Source of the DNA: Siminovitchia sp047228825
Lineage (GTDB): Bacteria; Bacillota; Bacilli; Bacillales; Bacillaceae_C
NCBI RefSeq assembly: GCF_047228825.1
Contig: NZ_JBFEGN010000011.1
Coordinates: forward strand, 7,923 to 71,922
Length of the DNA: 64,000 bases
Direction: 5' to 3'
The notes under the pieces are model-generated. The model worked only from the letters and a program-made list of their open reading frames with translations. It was not told where the DNA came from and searched no databases. The position numbers and the translations under genes are program-made. Of this stretch, positions 51,642 to 59,704 are shown piece by piece; the first letter of the stretch is position 1; every line of letters begins with the position of its first letter.

Positions 51642-51725
51642 TATTAACTTAAACCGGTCAATTTTGCTTTAATCCGTTTGTATTGTAACGAATGTATTTG
51701 CTCCATCTTTTGTTTCAGTTCGTGA
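51642..51725 (-). mobile_element. C-terminal remnant of an IS3-family (IS150-like) transposase
   Basis: On the minus strand one frame reads ELKQKMEQIHSLQ then YKRIKAKLTGLS before stops. This resembles the end of IS150-type OrfB (...YNHKRIKAKLKGLSPVQYR). The rest of the element is not present between 51508 and 51804. It marks past transposition at the edge of the toxin locus. Confidence 0.55.
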
Positions 51726-51804
51726 CAAGTCAATAATGCCTCGCCGTTATATATTTTCTGTTTCATAATGCTAAAGAAATTCTATTAGCGGAATTATTTT
51801 ATGC

Positions 51805-52353
51805 TCAGGATTCGGATAGAAGCTTTATATTTTCTACAAGACTTTTGCACACGATAAAAACTAAGGAATGATCATAAGACCTCTTGCCAAATTTTGGTGT
51901 CCAATAACGCCCATGTGCAAGCCAGTTTCTATAGTTAAGTAAGCTTTTATAATCATCAATTAATGATTTTATTTGGGGATACTGTAATTTCCAGTTTTCA
52001 AGAATATCTTGGTCAAGGGATGCGCGTGCCGATTTCTCGCGGTATATTGATCTGAATATCCTGCTTAGATTGTCTTTCTTTCGATTATAAATCCTTTTCA
52101 AATAATCCATTCTTAATGCTGCTTCTGTAGATGAGAGCATTTCCAGGCACACTAACTTTTCAAGCTCTTCTAAATGCTGATTAAACCATTCGTCTAGCTC
52201 ATTGGGAGTAAAGCCGATAAATTGATCAGCGACTATTCTCCCTTTTTTAATGGATTGTTTATAATGAGTTAATGCTTGACGGGTATCATTGAAGAAGAGA
52301 TAGATCTGATCCAATTCCCTGGTTTCTCCGGAAAAGGTGATCCTTTTGTTCAT
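51805..52353 (-). CDS. HEPN-domain protein, candidate RNase toxin
   Basis: 182 residues, all-helical, with the HEPN signature R-x4-H in NYRNWLAHGRYW near residue 145. This is the catalytic motif of HEPN ribonucleases (RiboL-PSP/MAE_28990-like). The start overlaps the end of the upstream gene by 4 bases (ATGA), so the two are translated together. It is the last gene of a three-gene minus-strand operon with an HTH protein first, a typical toxin-antitoxin or defence layout. Activity is predicted, not shown. Confidence 0.72.
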   Translation of the reverse strand: MNKRITFSGETRELDQIYLFFNDTRQALTHYKQSIKKGRIVADQFIGFTPNELDEWFNQHLEELEKLVCLEMLSSTEAALRMDYLKRIYNRKKDNLSRIFRSIYREKSARASLDQDILENWKLQYPQIKSLIDDYKSLLNYRNWLAHGRYWTPKFGKRSYDHSLVFIVCKSLVENIKLLSES

Positions 52354-52874
52354 TTAGATAAGACTCCCAGTAAAGCATTTGAAAAGGAATCTTTGTTCAG
52401 GTTGATATATTCGATGTTTGGGGGCGGTGTTGCAATTTTCCACTTTAATTCCGGGTCTGGTTGGGTGTTGACTTTATTTGAAACCGTCTCTTTGATTAAA
52501 TAGTATGGCCTTTGCAACTCCTTGTTTACTAAAAGAAATTTTACAGTTCCATTTTCTCCAATCATATCCATTCTGCCTTTGGCCCCTATAATAATTCTTC
52601 CAACGGGTTGAATCACTACTTTTTGATCCGGAAATTGAACGATCATTTTTTTTGTATCGTAATCTCCAATAATTTCTTCGTTCAATTGTATTTCTTCAAA
52701 ACTAAATGATAAAAGGTCTTTTTCCTGAAGGGGCTTCAGGAATGCTTGAATTTCTTCATAAAACTCATTAATCCGACTAATCCAAAGCTGTTTTTCTTTC
52801 TGCCAATCAATATTGGCCTGTTCTTTCATTTTCTTTTTTCTTTTTAAAAGATCTTCCAGATTTTCTGATGCCAT
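52350..52874 (-). CDS. Hypothetical partner of the HEPN protein (174 residues)
   Basis: I do not recognise the family. An N-terminal basic coiled coil (LEDLLKRKKKMKEQANIDWQ) is followed by a beta-rich domain (IVQFPDQKVVIQPVGRIIIGAKGRMDMI), then a polar tail. The ATG follows AAAGGAGAG; the longer frame upstream lacks a ribosome site. A 4-base overlap couples it to the HEPN gene, which suggests an antitoxin, a sensor or a complex partner. Confidence 0.65.
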   Translation of the reverse strand: MASENLEDLLKRKKKMKEQANIDWQKEKQLWISRINEFYEEIQAFLKPLQEKDLLSFSFEEIQLNEEIIGDYDTKKMIVQFPDQKVVIQPVGRIIIGAKGRMDMIGENGTVKFLLVNKELQRPYYLIKETVSNKVNTQPDPELKWKIATPPPNIEYINLNKDSFSNALLGVLSK

Positions 52875-52955
52875 ACATAACTCTCCTTTTTTTTCTTTGA
52901 ATGTGGAGCCTCGCTCAAGTGGTAACTTTATCATTATACGGTAAACCATTTGCCT

Positions 52956-53438
52956 TTAAGTATTAAAAGATTCAATCATCATTTTTGCCATTTTTATTGA
53001 CTTGTTTTTGTTGATTTCTTTCTCTTTCAGATACTTGAAAAATTCAGGTCTTGTTACAAATTGTTCAACAGGGATAAGCCACTGGCCACTGTTTTCCAGC
53101 CTTTGTTTTGCAAAGATCTTTCCTTCCGTGCAATATCTACGGACCATCTGCGGTGTTACACCTAGCATTTGGGCCACTTCTGACACCGGCATGAATTCGG
53201 GAAGCTCCGGTTGAAACAGGTCCTTCAGAAGGTATTCTGCCTCAAGTTTTTCTTCTTCATTAAGCTCCATGTAAAGCATTTCCTTTTCCTTTTCGATTTC
53301 AATGGATTGATGAATCATCTGAACGTAACGTTTTACATTGTCGCTGATGGCCTTTTCGTTCATTTTCCCAATTGCATCCGTCATGTTTTTAAACAGAGAG
53401 CCGGTTTGTTTTGCCAATTTCTTTTTCACTCCTTTCAC
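52956..53438 (-). CDS. Helix-turn-helix (MerR/excisionase-like) protein of the HEPN operon
   Basis: 160 residues. A helical, charged N-terminal half is followed by an HTH_17/MerR-like DNA-binding segment MPVSEVAQMLGVTPQMVRRYC then EGKIFAKQRL..GQWLIPVEQF. The tail is Lys-rich. The GTG at 53438 is the longest start; a TTG at 53417 has a better AAAGGAG site. It probably autoregulates the operon and may be the antitoxin. Confidence 0.7.
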   Translation of the reverse strand: MKGVKKKLAKQTGSLFKNMTDAIGKMNEKAISDNVKRYVQMIHQSIEIEKEKEMLYMELNEEEKLEAEYLLKDLFQPELPEFMPVSEVAQMLGVTPQMVRRYCTEGKIFAKQRLENSGQWLIPVEQFVTRPEFFKYLKEKEINKNKSIKMAKMMIESFNT

Positions 53439-53643
53439 ATCCGATTGTACAGTATTGTTAAGGGAAATAGAAGAAAATAAAGAAACAAACGAAACTTAAT
53501 ATCAGATTCCCCTCTCTGGGGAAGAATATTCTTAACATTTGTAATGTATAACATGATTCTTATATTGTAGTGCATTACATGATTCCCTTATAATGAAAAT
53601 GATTAAATTGGGCATATTTATAAACTTTTTGGAGGGATGTAAA

Positions 53644-53868
53644 GTGGCTAAGGCCAGCAAAGACGATATTTTAAACGAGATGGACAGGCTGATTGATTCT
53701 TTATCTCGTGAAAAAAAACATACCCATGCGGAAAATCTGCGGAAAATTAGAAAAGACCTTACACAATTATTTTCCGAAATAGATGATGAGGTGTATTATC
53801 AATTGGTAAATGAGTCATTGCGTGAGGATTGGGAGAATGAGAAGGATGACGCGTATAATGAATTATGA
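53644..53868 (+). CDS. Antitoxin of a MazF-type module
   Basis: 74 residues, acidic and helical (NEMDRLIDSLSREKKHTHAENLRKI ... NESLREDWENEKDDAYNEL). The GTG at 53644 follows TTGGAGGG. It overlaps the MazF-like toxin gene by 11 bases, the normal antitoxin-first arrangement. No ribbon-helix-helix motif is evident, so DNA binding is uncertain. Confidence 0.72.
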   Translation: MAKASKDDILNEMDRLIDSLSREKKHTHAENLRKIRKDLTQLFSEIDDEVYYQLVNESLREDWENEKDDAYNEL

Positions 53869-54202
53869 GCAACGTGACATTATATTAGTGCCTTTTCCAT
53901 TTTCTGATCAAAGGGCATATAAAAAGAGGCCGGCGGTAATCATAAGCAACAATAAACATCATGACCGATACGGAAAATATGTTTGTCTCGCAATCACCAG
54001 TCAGGAAAAGAAACCAGACCAAAACCGGTATGAATATAAACTAAGAAATCCACTGGATGCAGGTCTAATATATGGAGATCAATGGGTTCTTCCGAATAAA
54101 ATTTTTACTATTGAAGATAAATTCATTCAGAGGAAATTGGGTTCCATGAAAGCGATTGACTTTGATCAAGTTGTATCTTTATTTTACGAAATTTTCATAT
54201 AG
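53858..54202 (+). CDS. MazF/PemK-family endoribonuclease toxin
   Basis: 114 residues with the PemK/MazF start QRDIILVPFPFSDQRAYKKRPAVIIS. The barrel continues with CLAITSQEK and the later GLIYGDQWVLPNKIFTIE. MazF toxins cut mRNA at short motifs unless bound by the antitoxin encoded just upstream. The ATG at 53858 lies within the antitoxin gene; the frame continues upstream without homology. Confidence 0.85.
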   Translation: MNYEQRDIILVPFPFSDQRAYKKRPAVIISNNKHHDRYGKYVCLAITSQEKKPDQNRYEYKLRNPLDAGLIYGDQWVLPNKIFTIEDKFIQRKLGSMKAIDFDQVVSLFYEIFI

Positions 54203-54864
54203 TAATTTGTTCATCCAGGTGCTCGCTTATCTTTTGTTAATCAGATTGAAAGCCAGAGTGAGGAGCAGATGATCATATTATTTGGCGAGGCATCAAAGAA
54301 GGTTTTCAAACAACCTCTCATCAGGGTTTCCGGTCTGCAGGAAGCAAACCACAATGACATTTACAAAAAAACTGAAACCGAACAATCCTGCAAAAGGCGG
54401 TATAATCGGAAAAAGGGCATTAGTGACCAAACAATAATAGAAAACCATCAGTGCCGGGATTTATAGGCACTTTTACCGAAACTTCAGATTGACAGAAAGC
54501 CGCTCTTTTATTACACTCCGAGATTATTCTTAATTTCCAGATGTTTAGCCAGACAGATGGACCAGCAAGAGCCTTCTGGAGTGGAACAAAATGAACAATA
54601 CCCTGCCCATGACGGGCAAGCAACCGCTCAGGCTGGACGTCTGGACAGCTCAGGAAGACAGTAAGACTCTGGAAAAAGGTAAAAGATGAGTGGATTCATC
54701 TGCTGAGATCATAGCTGTTGGCCAAAAATTAGAGGCTTTTACAAAAAAGCGCTTTTTGGACAAATTAGGGCGATAGGTAAACATACCAACGCATCCGATC
54801 GTAGCTGTTGCTGCTGTGTCCAAAAATATGCAAAATGGAATGAACATATATGAAAAACTAGGAG
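54203..54864. other. Gene-free accessory stretch
   Basis: About 660 bases without a convincing gene. Around 54690-54860 a plus-strand frame reads VDSSAEIIAVGQKLEAFTKK with faint resemblance to Spo0E-type phosphatases, but it is interrupted by stops. I see no RNA gene, insertion-sequence ends or repeat here. Confidence 0.4.
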
Positions 54865-55830
54865 TTATTCCCTCACCTCCTTCTGGATCTCCAGTACCCT
54901 TTCTTTCGGGAGATCGGTTATTTCAGCCACGGTCTTTACATCTGTTTTATTAGCCAGAAGGCGGCGGGCTATCTCTTCACTTCTTTCTTTTCTTCCTTTT
55001 TCCAACCCTTTTTTCCAACCTCTCTCTTGTGCTTCCTGTTCACGCAATTCCGCTTCACGAATAGCCGCTTCCTCATCGAGCACTTTTTTTAGCCGGGCTT
55101 GGTATGCCAAGATTTCTTCCTGGGTGCCGCTCAGCTCTTCCCAGCTTTGAAAGGCAGTACGCAATGTTTCATCTTTCAAGGCAATCTCCTCCAATTCTTT
55201 AAAGATATCATCATATATTTTCCCTTTTCGGTGGTCAACAATCCCCAGCAATAACAGCCATCTGGCAAGCACGTCGTCCCATGGATTAAGTTTTTCTTTT
55301 TTCCATTCGCTAATCAATTTAGTCATTTCAATGAAATGGAATTCCATGATATCCGTCAACTTAAACTTTTCTTCATCTTCGTATAAATGAAAAATTGTAT
55401 GAAAACGGTCCGTTTTTTTAAATAAGCCAAAATTTAAAATGTTAATGGCAATAACCGGATTTAATTCCTTATAACCCATGGCTGGTTTCATCGGAGAACG
55501 GTAGATACCGGCCCAATAATATATGGAGCGATTAATCATCTCATATGGATTTGTAAACTGAATTTCTACATTTATCCACTCATTGGCATTGGTAACAACT
55601 AGTAAATCCAGCCTCGATTGTTTATCCCCGTCATATTCTCCGCCTGCTTCCGTGTTCGTAAACAAGATGTCCTTGATGGGTTCGCGCCCGGTTTTTTGCA
55701 ATATGGCATTAAGAAATACAACCGTAATTTCTTTGTTCTTTTCACTGCCGAAAAGTTGTTTAAAAGCATAGTCTACCTTTAAATCCATCAGCCGTTCGAG
55801 CGGTAACCGTTTCAGCACTTTCGAATCCAT
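54865..55830 (-). CDS. Rpn-family recombination-promoting nuclease/putative transposase
   Basis: 321 residues. The N-terminal PD-(D/E)XK-type domain contains RLMDLKVDYAFKQLFGSEKN, then SRLDLLVVTNANEWINVEIQF with the D...ExQ catalytic pattern. A Lys/Glu/Arg-rich helical tail ends in the short NKTDVKTVAEITDLPKERVLEI segment common in these proteins. Family members cut DNA and promote RecA-independent recombination. The ATG at 55830 has GGGGTGA upstream; an ATG at 55863 is possible. It is a single gene in the accessory island. Confidence 0.82.
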   Translation of the reverse strand: MDSKVLKRLPLERLMDLKVDYAFKQLFGSEKNKEITVVFLNAILQKTGREPIKDILFTNTEAGGEYDGDKQSRLDLLVVTNANEWINVEIQFTNPYEMINRSIYYWAGIYRSPMKPAMGYKELNPVIAINILNFGLFKKTDRFHTIFHLYEDEEKFKLTDIMEFHFIEMTKLISEWKKEKLNPWDDVLARWLLLLGIVDHRKGKIYDDIFKELEEIALKDETLRTAFQSWEELSGTQEEILAYQARLKKVLDEEAAIREAELREQEAQERGWKKGLEKGRKERSEEIARRLLANKTDVKTVAEITDLPKERVLEIQKEVRE

Positions 55831-56008
55831 GCCAGCCATCACCCCGTTATCTGATAATTCCATTGTATCATTTATTACGTCGGAAATTGATGTTTTAAAA
55901 GGTTTTTATTCAGTTTTTTTGTTGGCGCAATACATTGCAAAACCCCCCTCTAACTCCTTCGCTTTTTTCCATTCTATAATTACACTTATATAAAAAAGGA
56001 CGGCAGGG

Positions 56009-56481
56009 GTGAAAGAAGTGACATTGAAAGATGTGTCGGGGCCTGTTTGGAGAAGGCTGCAGGTTAACGGGGACATGACATTTTATGAATTTCACTTGGC
56101 CTTGCAATAGTCTTACGACTGGGATGATTACCATTTGCATTCCTTTTCTATCAAAAAATGCAATGGGAAAAGAATGGATGCGGTTGAAATCGGATCGATG
56201 GAAGACGAGTTCTTCGTTTTCTTTGGCGAGCAATACGATGAAGAGGAGGAGAACTATCGGACTGGTTTGTCGTAGAAAAGGACAGGGCTATTTATACGTA
56301 TGATTTTGGCGACAACTGGGAACATGACATTGTGCTGGAAAAATTCTGCCGCCCGAGGAAGGCGTGTTATATCCCCGTTGCATTACAGCTGTCCGAAGAG
56401 GTAAAACGATTGCCGATGATCAGTGAAATGAAGGGATTAATGGAAGAAATGACGGGAATAGGCCCATTTCTAAAAAAATGA
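56009..56481 (+). pseudogene. Decayed, internally deleted paralogue of the downstream pRiA4b ORF-3-like gene
   Basis: Segments such as GPVWRRLQVNGDMTFYEFH, EIGSMEDEFF, DWFVVEKDRAIYTYDFGDN and ISEMKGLMEEMTGIGPF correspond to the start, middle and very end of the intact gene at 56624-58195. The middle (about 1 kb) is missing, and stops and frame changes occur from about 56107. It is a tandem duplicate collapsed by deletion. Confidence 0.85.
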
Positions 56482-56623
56482 TAAATGTACCGCAAGCTGC
56501 CCCCCGTATAGGGTGTATCAAGTATCAACACTCTCTTTCACAAAAGTCGCTCGGAAATAAATCATTCGCATTTGCCATTCCGTTATTTTAAACTGGTAGA
56601 AACAATCATGAGGGGTGAAGCAA

Positions 56624-58195
56624 ATGATTTTACAGTTTAAGGTTTCGTTAATGGGCATGAAACCGCCCGTATGGAGAAGGCTGCAAGTTGACGGTGATAT
56701 GACATTTTATGAATTTCACAAGGTTCTTCAGGCTGCCTTTGAGTGGTTTGACTATCATCTGCACACTTTTATGATGAAAAAATCCTCCGGAGATCGATTG
56801 GATCGTATAGAAATAGGATCGGAGGAAAACGATTCGTGGGGCTTCAATATGAACGATCTTTATGATGAATGCGGGGAAAAGCTTTCTGACTGGTTTGTGG
56901 TGGAAAAGGACAGGGCTATTTATACATACGATTTTGGTGATGATTGGGAACATGAAATAGTGCTGGAAAAAGTTCTTCCTCCCGAGGACCGGGTTTTATA
57001 TCCCCGTTGTGTCAAGGCAGTAAGGCATGCTCCTGAAGAAGACAGCAGGGGAGAGCTTCTGGAAGAAGGATTTGAGCCGGAAGAAGTGGACCCAAAAGAG
57101 TTGACGGAAGAGATTAATGAAGCATTGTCCTCGTTGGCCAAGCCTGTTAAAGAAAGTCCGGATCATCAAGAAGGTCCCGATGTAAGGGAGTTATTCAAAA
57201 AAGCAAAAACATTTAATGCATTAAAGCCGTGGGAAAAATTTGACGATGATGACATTTTTGTTGTCGTGGATCCCTTGACAGGCGAAAAAATGTTTTGCTG
57301 CATACTGGGTGCCCTGCAAGAGGAATTTGGCATGGCGGTTTATATCGGTGATGAGGGTTATCAAATTTTAATGAAAATATTAAGGGATGAAATCGATGAC
57401 GAATTTGAAATCGTGGAAAATCAAAGAAGCATCCTTTTATCATTTGAAAACAGGGAAGAACTCCATCATAAAGATTATCAATTGATCAAAGCCAATGGCA
57501 TGTCTTTCAGAGGAAAAAAACAGTGGCCGCAATTCAGAAGTTTTAAACCGGGATACTATCCTTGGATGATTGATCAGGAGGAAGCCCGGCTTTTGAAGGT
57601 TGCCATTGAACAGGCGATAGAGGTTGTGAAGGCAGCGGAAAAAGGCCTTCCTATTCCTAATATGTTGGAAGAAGGTAAAGTATTGGCAAGGGCGGCAATG
57701 AAAACGGAAGGAAATTTTGTGTGGCACACGGAAATCATTCCTGTCGATCAATTGGAAATGAACAAGCCAAACGACGGAAAGCAGCCGCTTTTTGTTCCGG
57801 AAATCGAGATAAAGCGTTTGTTGAAGTATAAAAAATACAATGCCCCTATTGAAATCGATTTTTTTAGAATGGATATGCCCATACAGTCCAGACCTTCGGA
57901 AAGGCCCTATTTTCCAATGATGGCAGCCGCTCTTGATAAACGCAACGGGCTGGTAATCTTTTACGATATATTGGAAGGGCAGCCGGGAACTGATGATTAT
58001 CAGCATACTTTCATAAAAATGATAAAGGCAATTGAAAAAAACCCAAGGGAAATTTGGGTGAAAACGTATCCTCGCCAAATGCTTGAACCGCTTCTTGATA
58101 AATTGGGAATCAAGGCGGTTGAGGTAAAACGTTTGCCGCAAATGAGTGAAATGAAGGAACTTATGACAGAAATGATGGGAAAAGGACCCTTCTAA
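56624..58195 (+). CDS. Plasmid pRiA4b ORF-3-like (IS1096 TnpR-like) domain protein
   Basis: 523 residues. The N-terminal ~160 residues form the pRiA4b ORF-3 domain (FKVSLMGMKPPVWRRLQV, YEFHKVLQAAFEWFDYHLHTF, YTYDFGDDWEHEIVLE). The remaining two thirds resemble a DUF6930/DUF7309-type region. The ATG behind GAGGGGTG is used. The family is common on mobile DNA, and its function is unknown. A mutilated duplicate lies immediately upstream. Confidence 0.82.
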   Translation: MILQFKVSLMGMKPPVWRRLQVDGDMTFYEFHKVLQAAFEWFDYHLHTFMMKKSSGDRLDRIEIGSEENDSWGFNMNDLYDECGEKLSDWFVVEKDRAIYTYDFGDDWEHEIVLEKVLPPEDRVLYPRCVKAVRHAPEEDSRGELLEEGFEPEEVDPKELTEEINEALSSLAKPVKESPDHQEGPDVRELFKKAKTFNALKPWEKFDDDDIFVVVDPLTGEKMFCCILGALQEEFGMAVYIGDEGYQILMKILRDEIDDEFEIVENQRSILLSFENREELHHKDYQLIKANGMSFRGKKQWPQFRSFKPGYYPWMIDQEEARLLKVAIEQAIEVVKAAEKGLPIPNMLEEGKVLARAAMKTEGNFVWHTEIIPVDQLEMNKPNDGKQPLFVPEIEIKRLLKYKKYNAPIEIDFFRMDMPIQSRPSERPYFPMMAAALDKRNGLVIFYDILEGQPGTDDYQHTFIKMIKAIEKNPREIWVKTYPRQMLEPLLDKLGIKAVEVKRLPQMSEMKELMTEMMGKGPF

Positions 58196-58280
58196 AAAAG
58201 AGGGCTTGCAATGCCGTACTGAGTAAAATGATTGAATGGCATGATGGCAAGTTATTAACATGCACGATTCCCGGTATCTG

Positions 58281-58318
58281 CGAAAAACAGGCGGGGGGAA
58301 CGATCCGCGCCTGTTTTA
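58281..58318 (-). terminator. Terminator of the small minus-strand gene
   Basis: On the minus strand AACAGGCG pairs with CGCCTGTT around a 16-base loop, followed by TTTTT. Confidence 0.75.
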
Positions 58319-58323
58319 ACCGG

Positions 58324-58452
58324 TCATCTATTTGACTTTTTTGTTCCCAAGTTTTTAAGTTGGTTCATAATCTTATTTCGTGATTTCTCGTTTCTCAAGA
58401 GATAAGCGGCTCCGAGGGCTAAAGTGGAGAACAGCGTTTTGTTTTTACTCAA
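58324..58452 (-). CDS. Small DUF3918-like membrane-associated protein (42 residues)
   Basis: TTG start preceded by CAGGAGAG at good spacing. The product begins MSKNKTLFSTLALGAAYLL, then a basic Asn/Lys-rich tail ending KKSNR. It has one short hydrophobic segment. It resembles the small YrzQ/DUF3918-type proteins of spore formers. A terminator follows at once, supporting a real transcript. Function is unknown. Confidence 0.6.
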   Translation of the reverse strand: MSKNKTLFSTLALGAAYLLRNEKSRNKIMNQLKNLGTKKSNR

Positions 58453-58588
58453 TGGATGTCACTCTCCTGTTATGGGATTTGTTTCTTTTACTTTTCCTAC
58501 TTGCCGGAGAGTCAAACTAGAAAGTTTTGGGGTTTTTTTTGTGAAGATAATATGGGAATGTTCAATCTGTTACATTCGCAACTTTTGC

Positions 58589-59197
58589 TTACCGCAATAC
58601 CCTCTCCTTGAACAACGGCCCGTCAACAACAAAAGTGTGGTACTCGCCGGCTTCCCCCATTGGGCAGACTCCCGTTTTTTTGCTGATTTCTTCAATGAAA
58701 CTTTTGTCGAGCATGCGGCCGGTCCAATCCTGCGGCAAAACATCTTCCCTTACTTTAATCACTTCGGCCTCATAGCCAAGCCTGACAAATTTTTTTAGTG
58801 CATCCAGCATCAAGGATTTGTCCATCCACAAAGGATATCGCGCCTCAAGCCCGGCGGCGGCTGCCAATTTTTCGCCCCATTCCCGGTGGCCGTTCAGGTA
58901 CATGTCGCCAAAGGCAATGGCGTCCAATTCATATTTCGCTTTCAGTTCAAGCAACTTTTGTAAAAAATCTTCAGTATATGTATCGTAGGAACAATGGATA
59001 AAATCGATGGGGACACCGAGAGCTTCCGCTTGGGCTTCCAGTTTATTCGTATCTTCATCATGGGCAAATGTCCTTCCCGTTTCCCGGGGTATTGTCGTTA
59101 CAAGACATGCAACCTTTTTATTTGCTTCCATCAGTTTGTGCAAAGCCATGCAGCTATCCTTTCCGCCGCTCCAAGACAAGGCAATTCTCTCGCTCAT
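58589..59197 (-). CDS. Dph6-like adenine nucleotide alpha hydrolase (ATP pyrophosphatase)
   Basis: 202 residues. The PP-loop SWSGGKDS at 8-15 binds ATP. Family blocks are DFIHCSYDTYTEDF, IAFGDMYLNGHREW and the C-terminal CPMGEAGEYHTFVVDGPLF. It matches the bacterial diphthine-ammonia-ligase-like group; since bacteria lack diphthamide, the natural substrate is probably another carboxylate amidated with ATP. The ATG follows AGGAG. Confidence 0.85.
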   Translation of the reverse strand: MSERIALSWSGGKDSCMALHKLMEANKKVACLVTTIPRETGRTFAHDEDTNKLEAQAEALGVPIDFIHCSYDTYTEDFLQKLLELKAKYELDAIAFGDMYLNGHREWGEKLAAAAGLEARYPLWMDKSLMLDALKKFVRLGYEAEVIKVREDVLPQDWTGRMLDKSFIEEISKKTGVCPMGEAGEYHTFVVDGPLFKERVLR

Positions 59198-59496
59198 GTT
59201 TCACTCCTCCTTGCTGCCATTATACTAAAAACAGCTTCTGCAAAGTGAATTTCCTGGGAAATGAATGGATAAATTGTCGAAACCGGACACGTGTTCATGT
59301 CCGGTACTTTGAAATGGTATTTACCAAAAAATGGAAAGAAAGGATAGCCGAAGCCAAAGCCGAATGGGCCAAAAAATGGGCCGAATCCATACGGTCTGAA
59401 GAAGGGCCTTCCGAACCAAAGTCTTTCGTCTCGCTGCGGATACGCTCCATAATAACCATAGTGGCCAGGTCCATCCGGTTGATAGTAATGATTCAC
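59194..59496 (-). CDS. Phe/Gly/Tyr/Pro-rich small protein, possible spore-coat-type protein
   Basis: GTG start behind GAGGAGG. The first ~55 residues are very low complexity (NHYYQPDGPGHYGYYGAYP, then FGRPFFRPYGFGPFFGPFG), like small aromatic-rich coat or surface proteins of bacilli. The last ~40 residues look unrelated, and the frame runs through a hairpin (CCGGACA/TGTCCGG near 59282-59303) that could be the old terminator. The C-terminus may therefore be a read-through after a frameshift. Confidence 0.5.
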   Translation of the reverse strand: MNHYYQPDGPGHYGYYGAYPQRDERLWFGRPFFRPYGFGPFFGPFGFGFGYPFFPFFGKYHFKVPDMNTCPVSTIYPFISQEIHFAEAVFSIMAARRSET

Positions 59497-59636
59497 CTGG
59501 GATCCTCCTCTTTTAAGATTTTAATTTGTTCACCCCATCATATGCATCCGCTACAAGAAAAGGCATCTATAAATGGGTCAAGAAACCAAAATAGGCATTT
59601 CTCACGGAAGTGGGAGATCTCTTTGGGGAGGGAGGT

Positions 59637-59662
59637 TAAATATTTGAAATTCATGCCGATAT
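59637..59662 (+). promoter_or_regulatory. Sigma-D promoter of flaG-fliD-fliS-fliT
   Basis: TAAA (59637-59640), a 14-base spacer and a perfect GCCGATAT (59655-59662), 42 bases upstream of the flaG start. Confidence 0.85.
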
Positions 59663-59704
59663 AGTCTATAAGGAAGCATTTTTTTGCCGAAGGAGAGAAG
59701 GACG

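Noticed and set aside
54269..54466. 65-codon plus-strand frame after the MazF gene
   Set aside because: No convincing ribosome site, no family resemblance and unusual composition; treated as non-coding relic.
57440..58261. Long minus-strand reading frame opposite the pRiA4b-like gene
   Set aside because: Antisense shadow of a well-supported gene; its composition (His/Phe/Arg-rich) is that of a complementary frame and it lacks a ribosome site.
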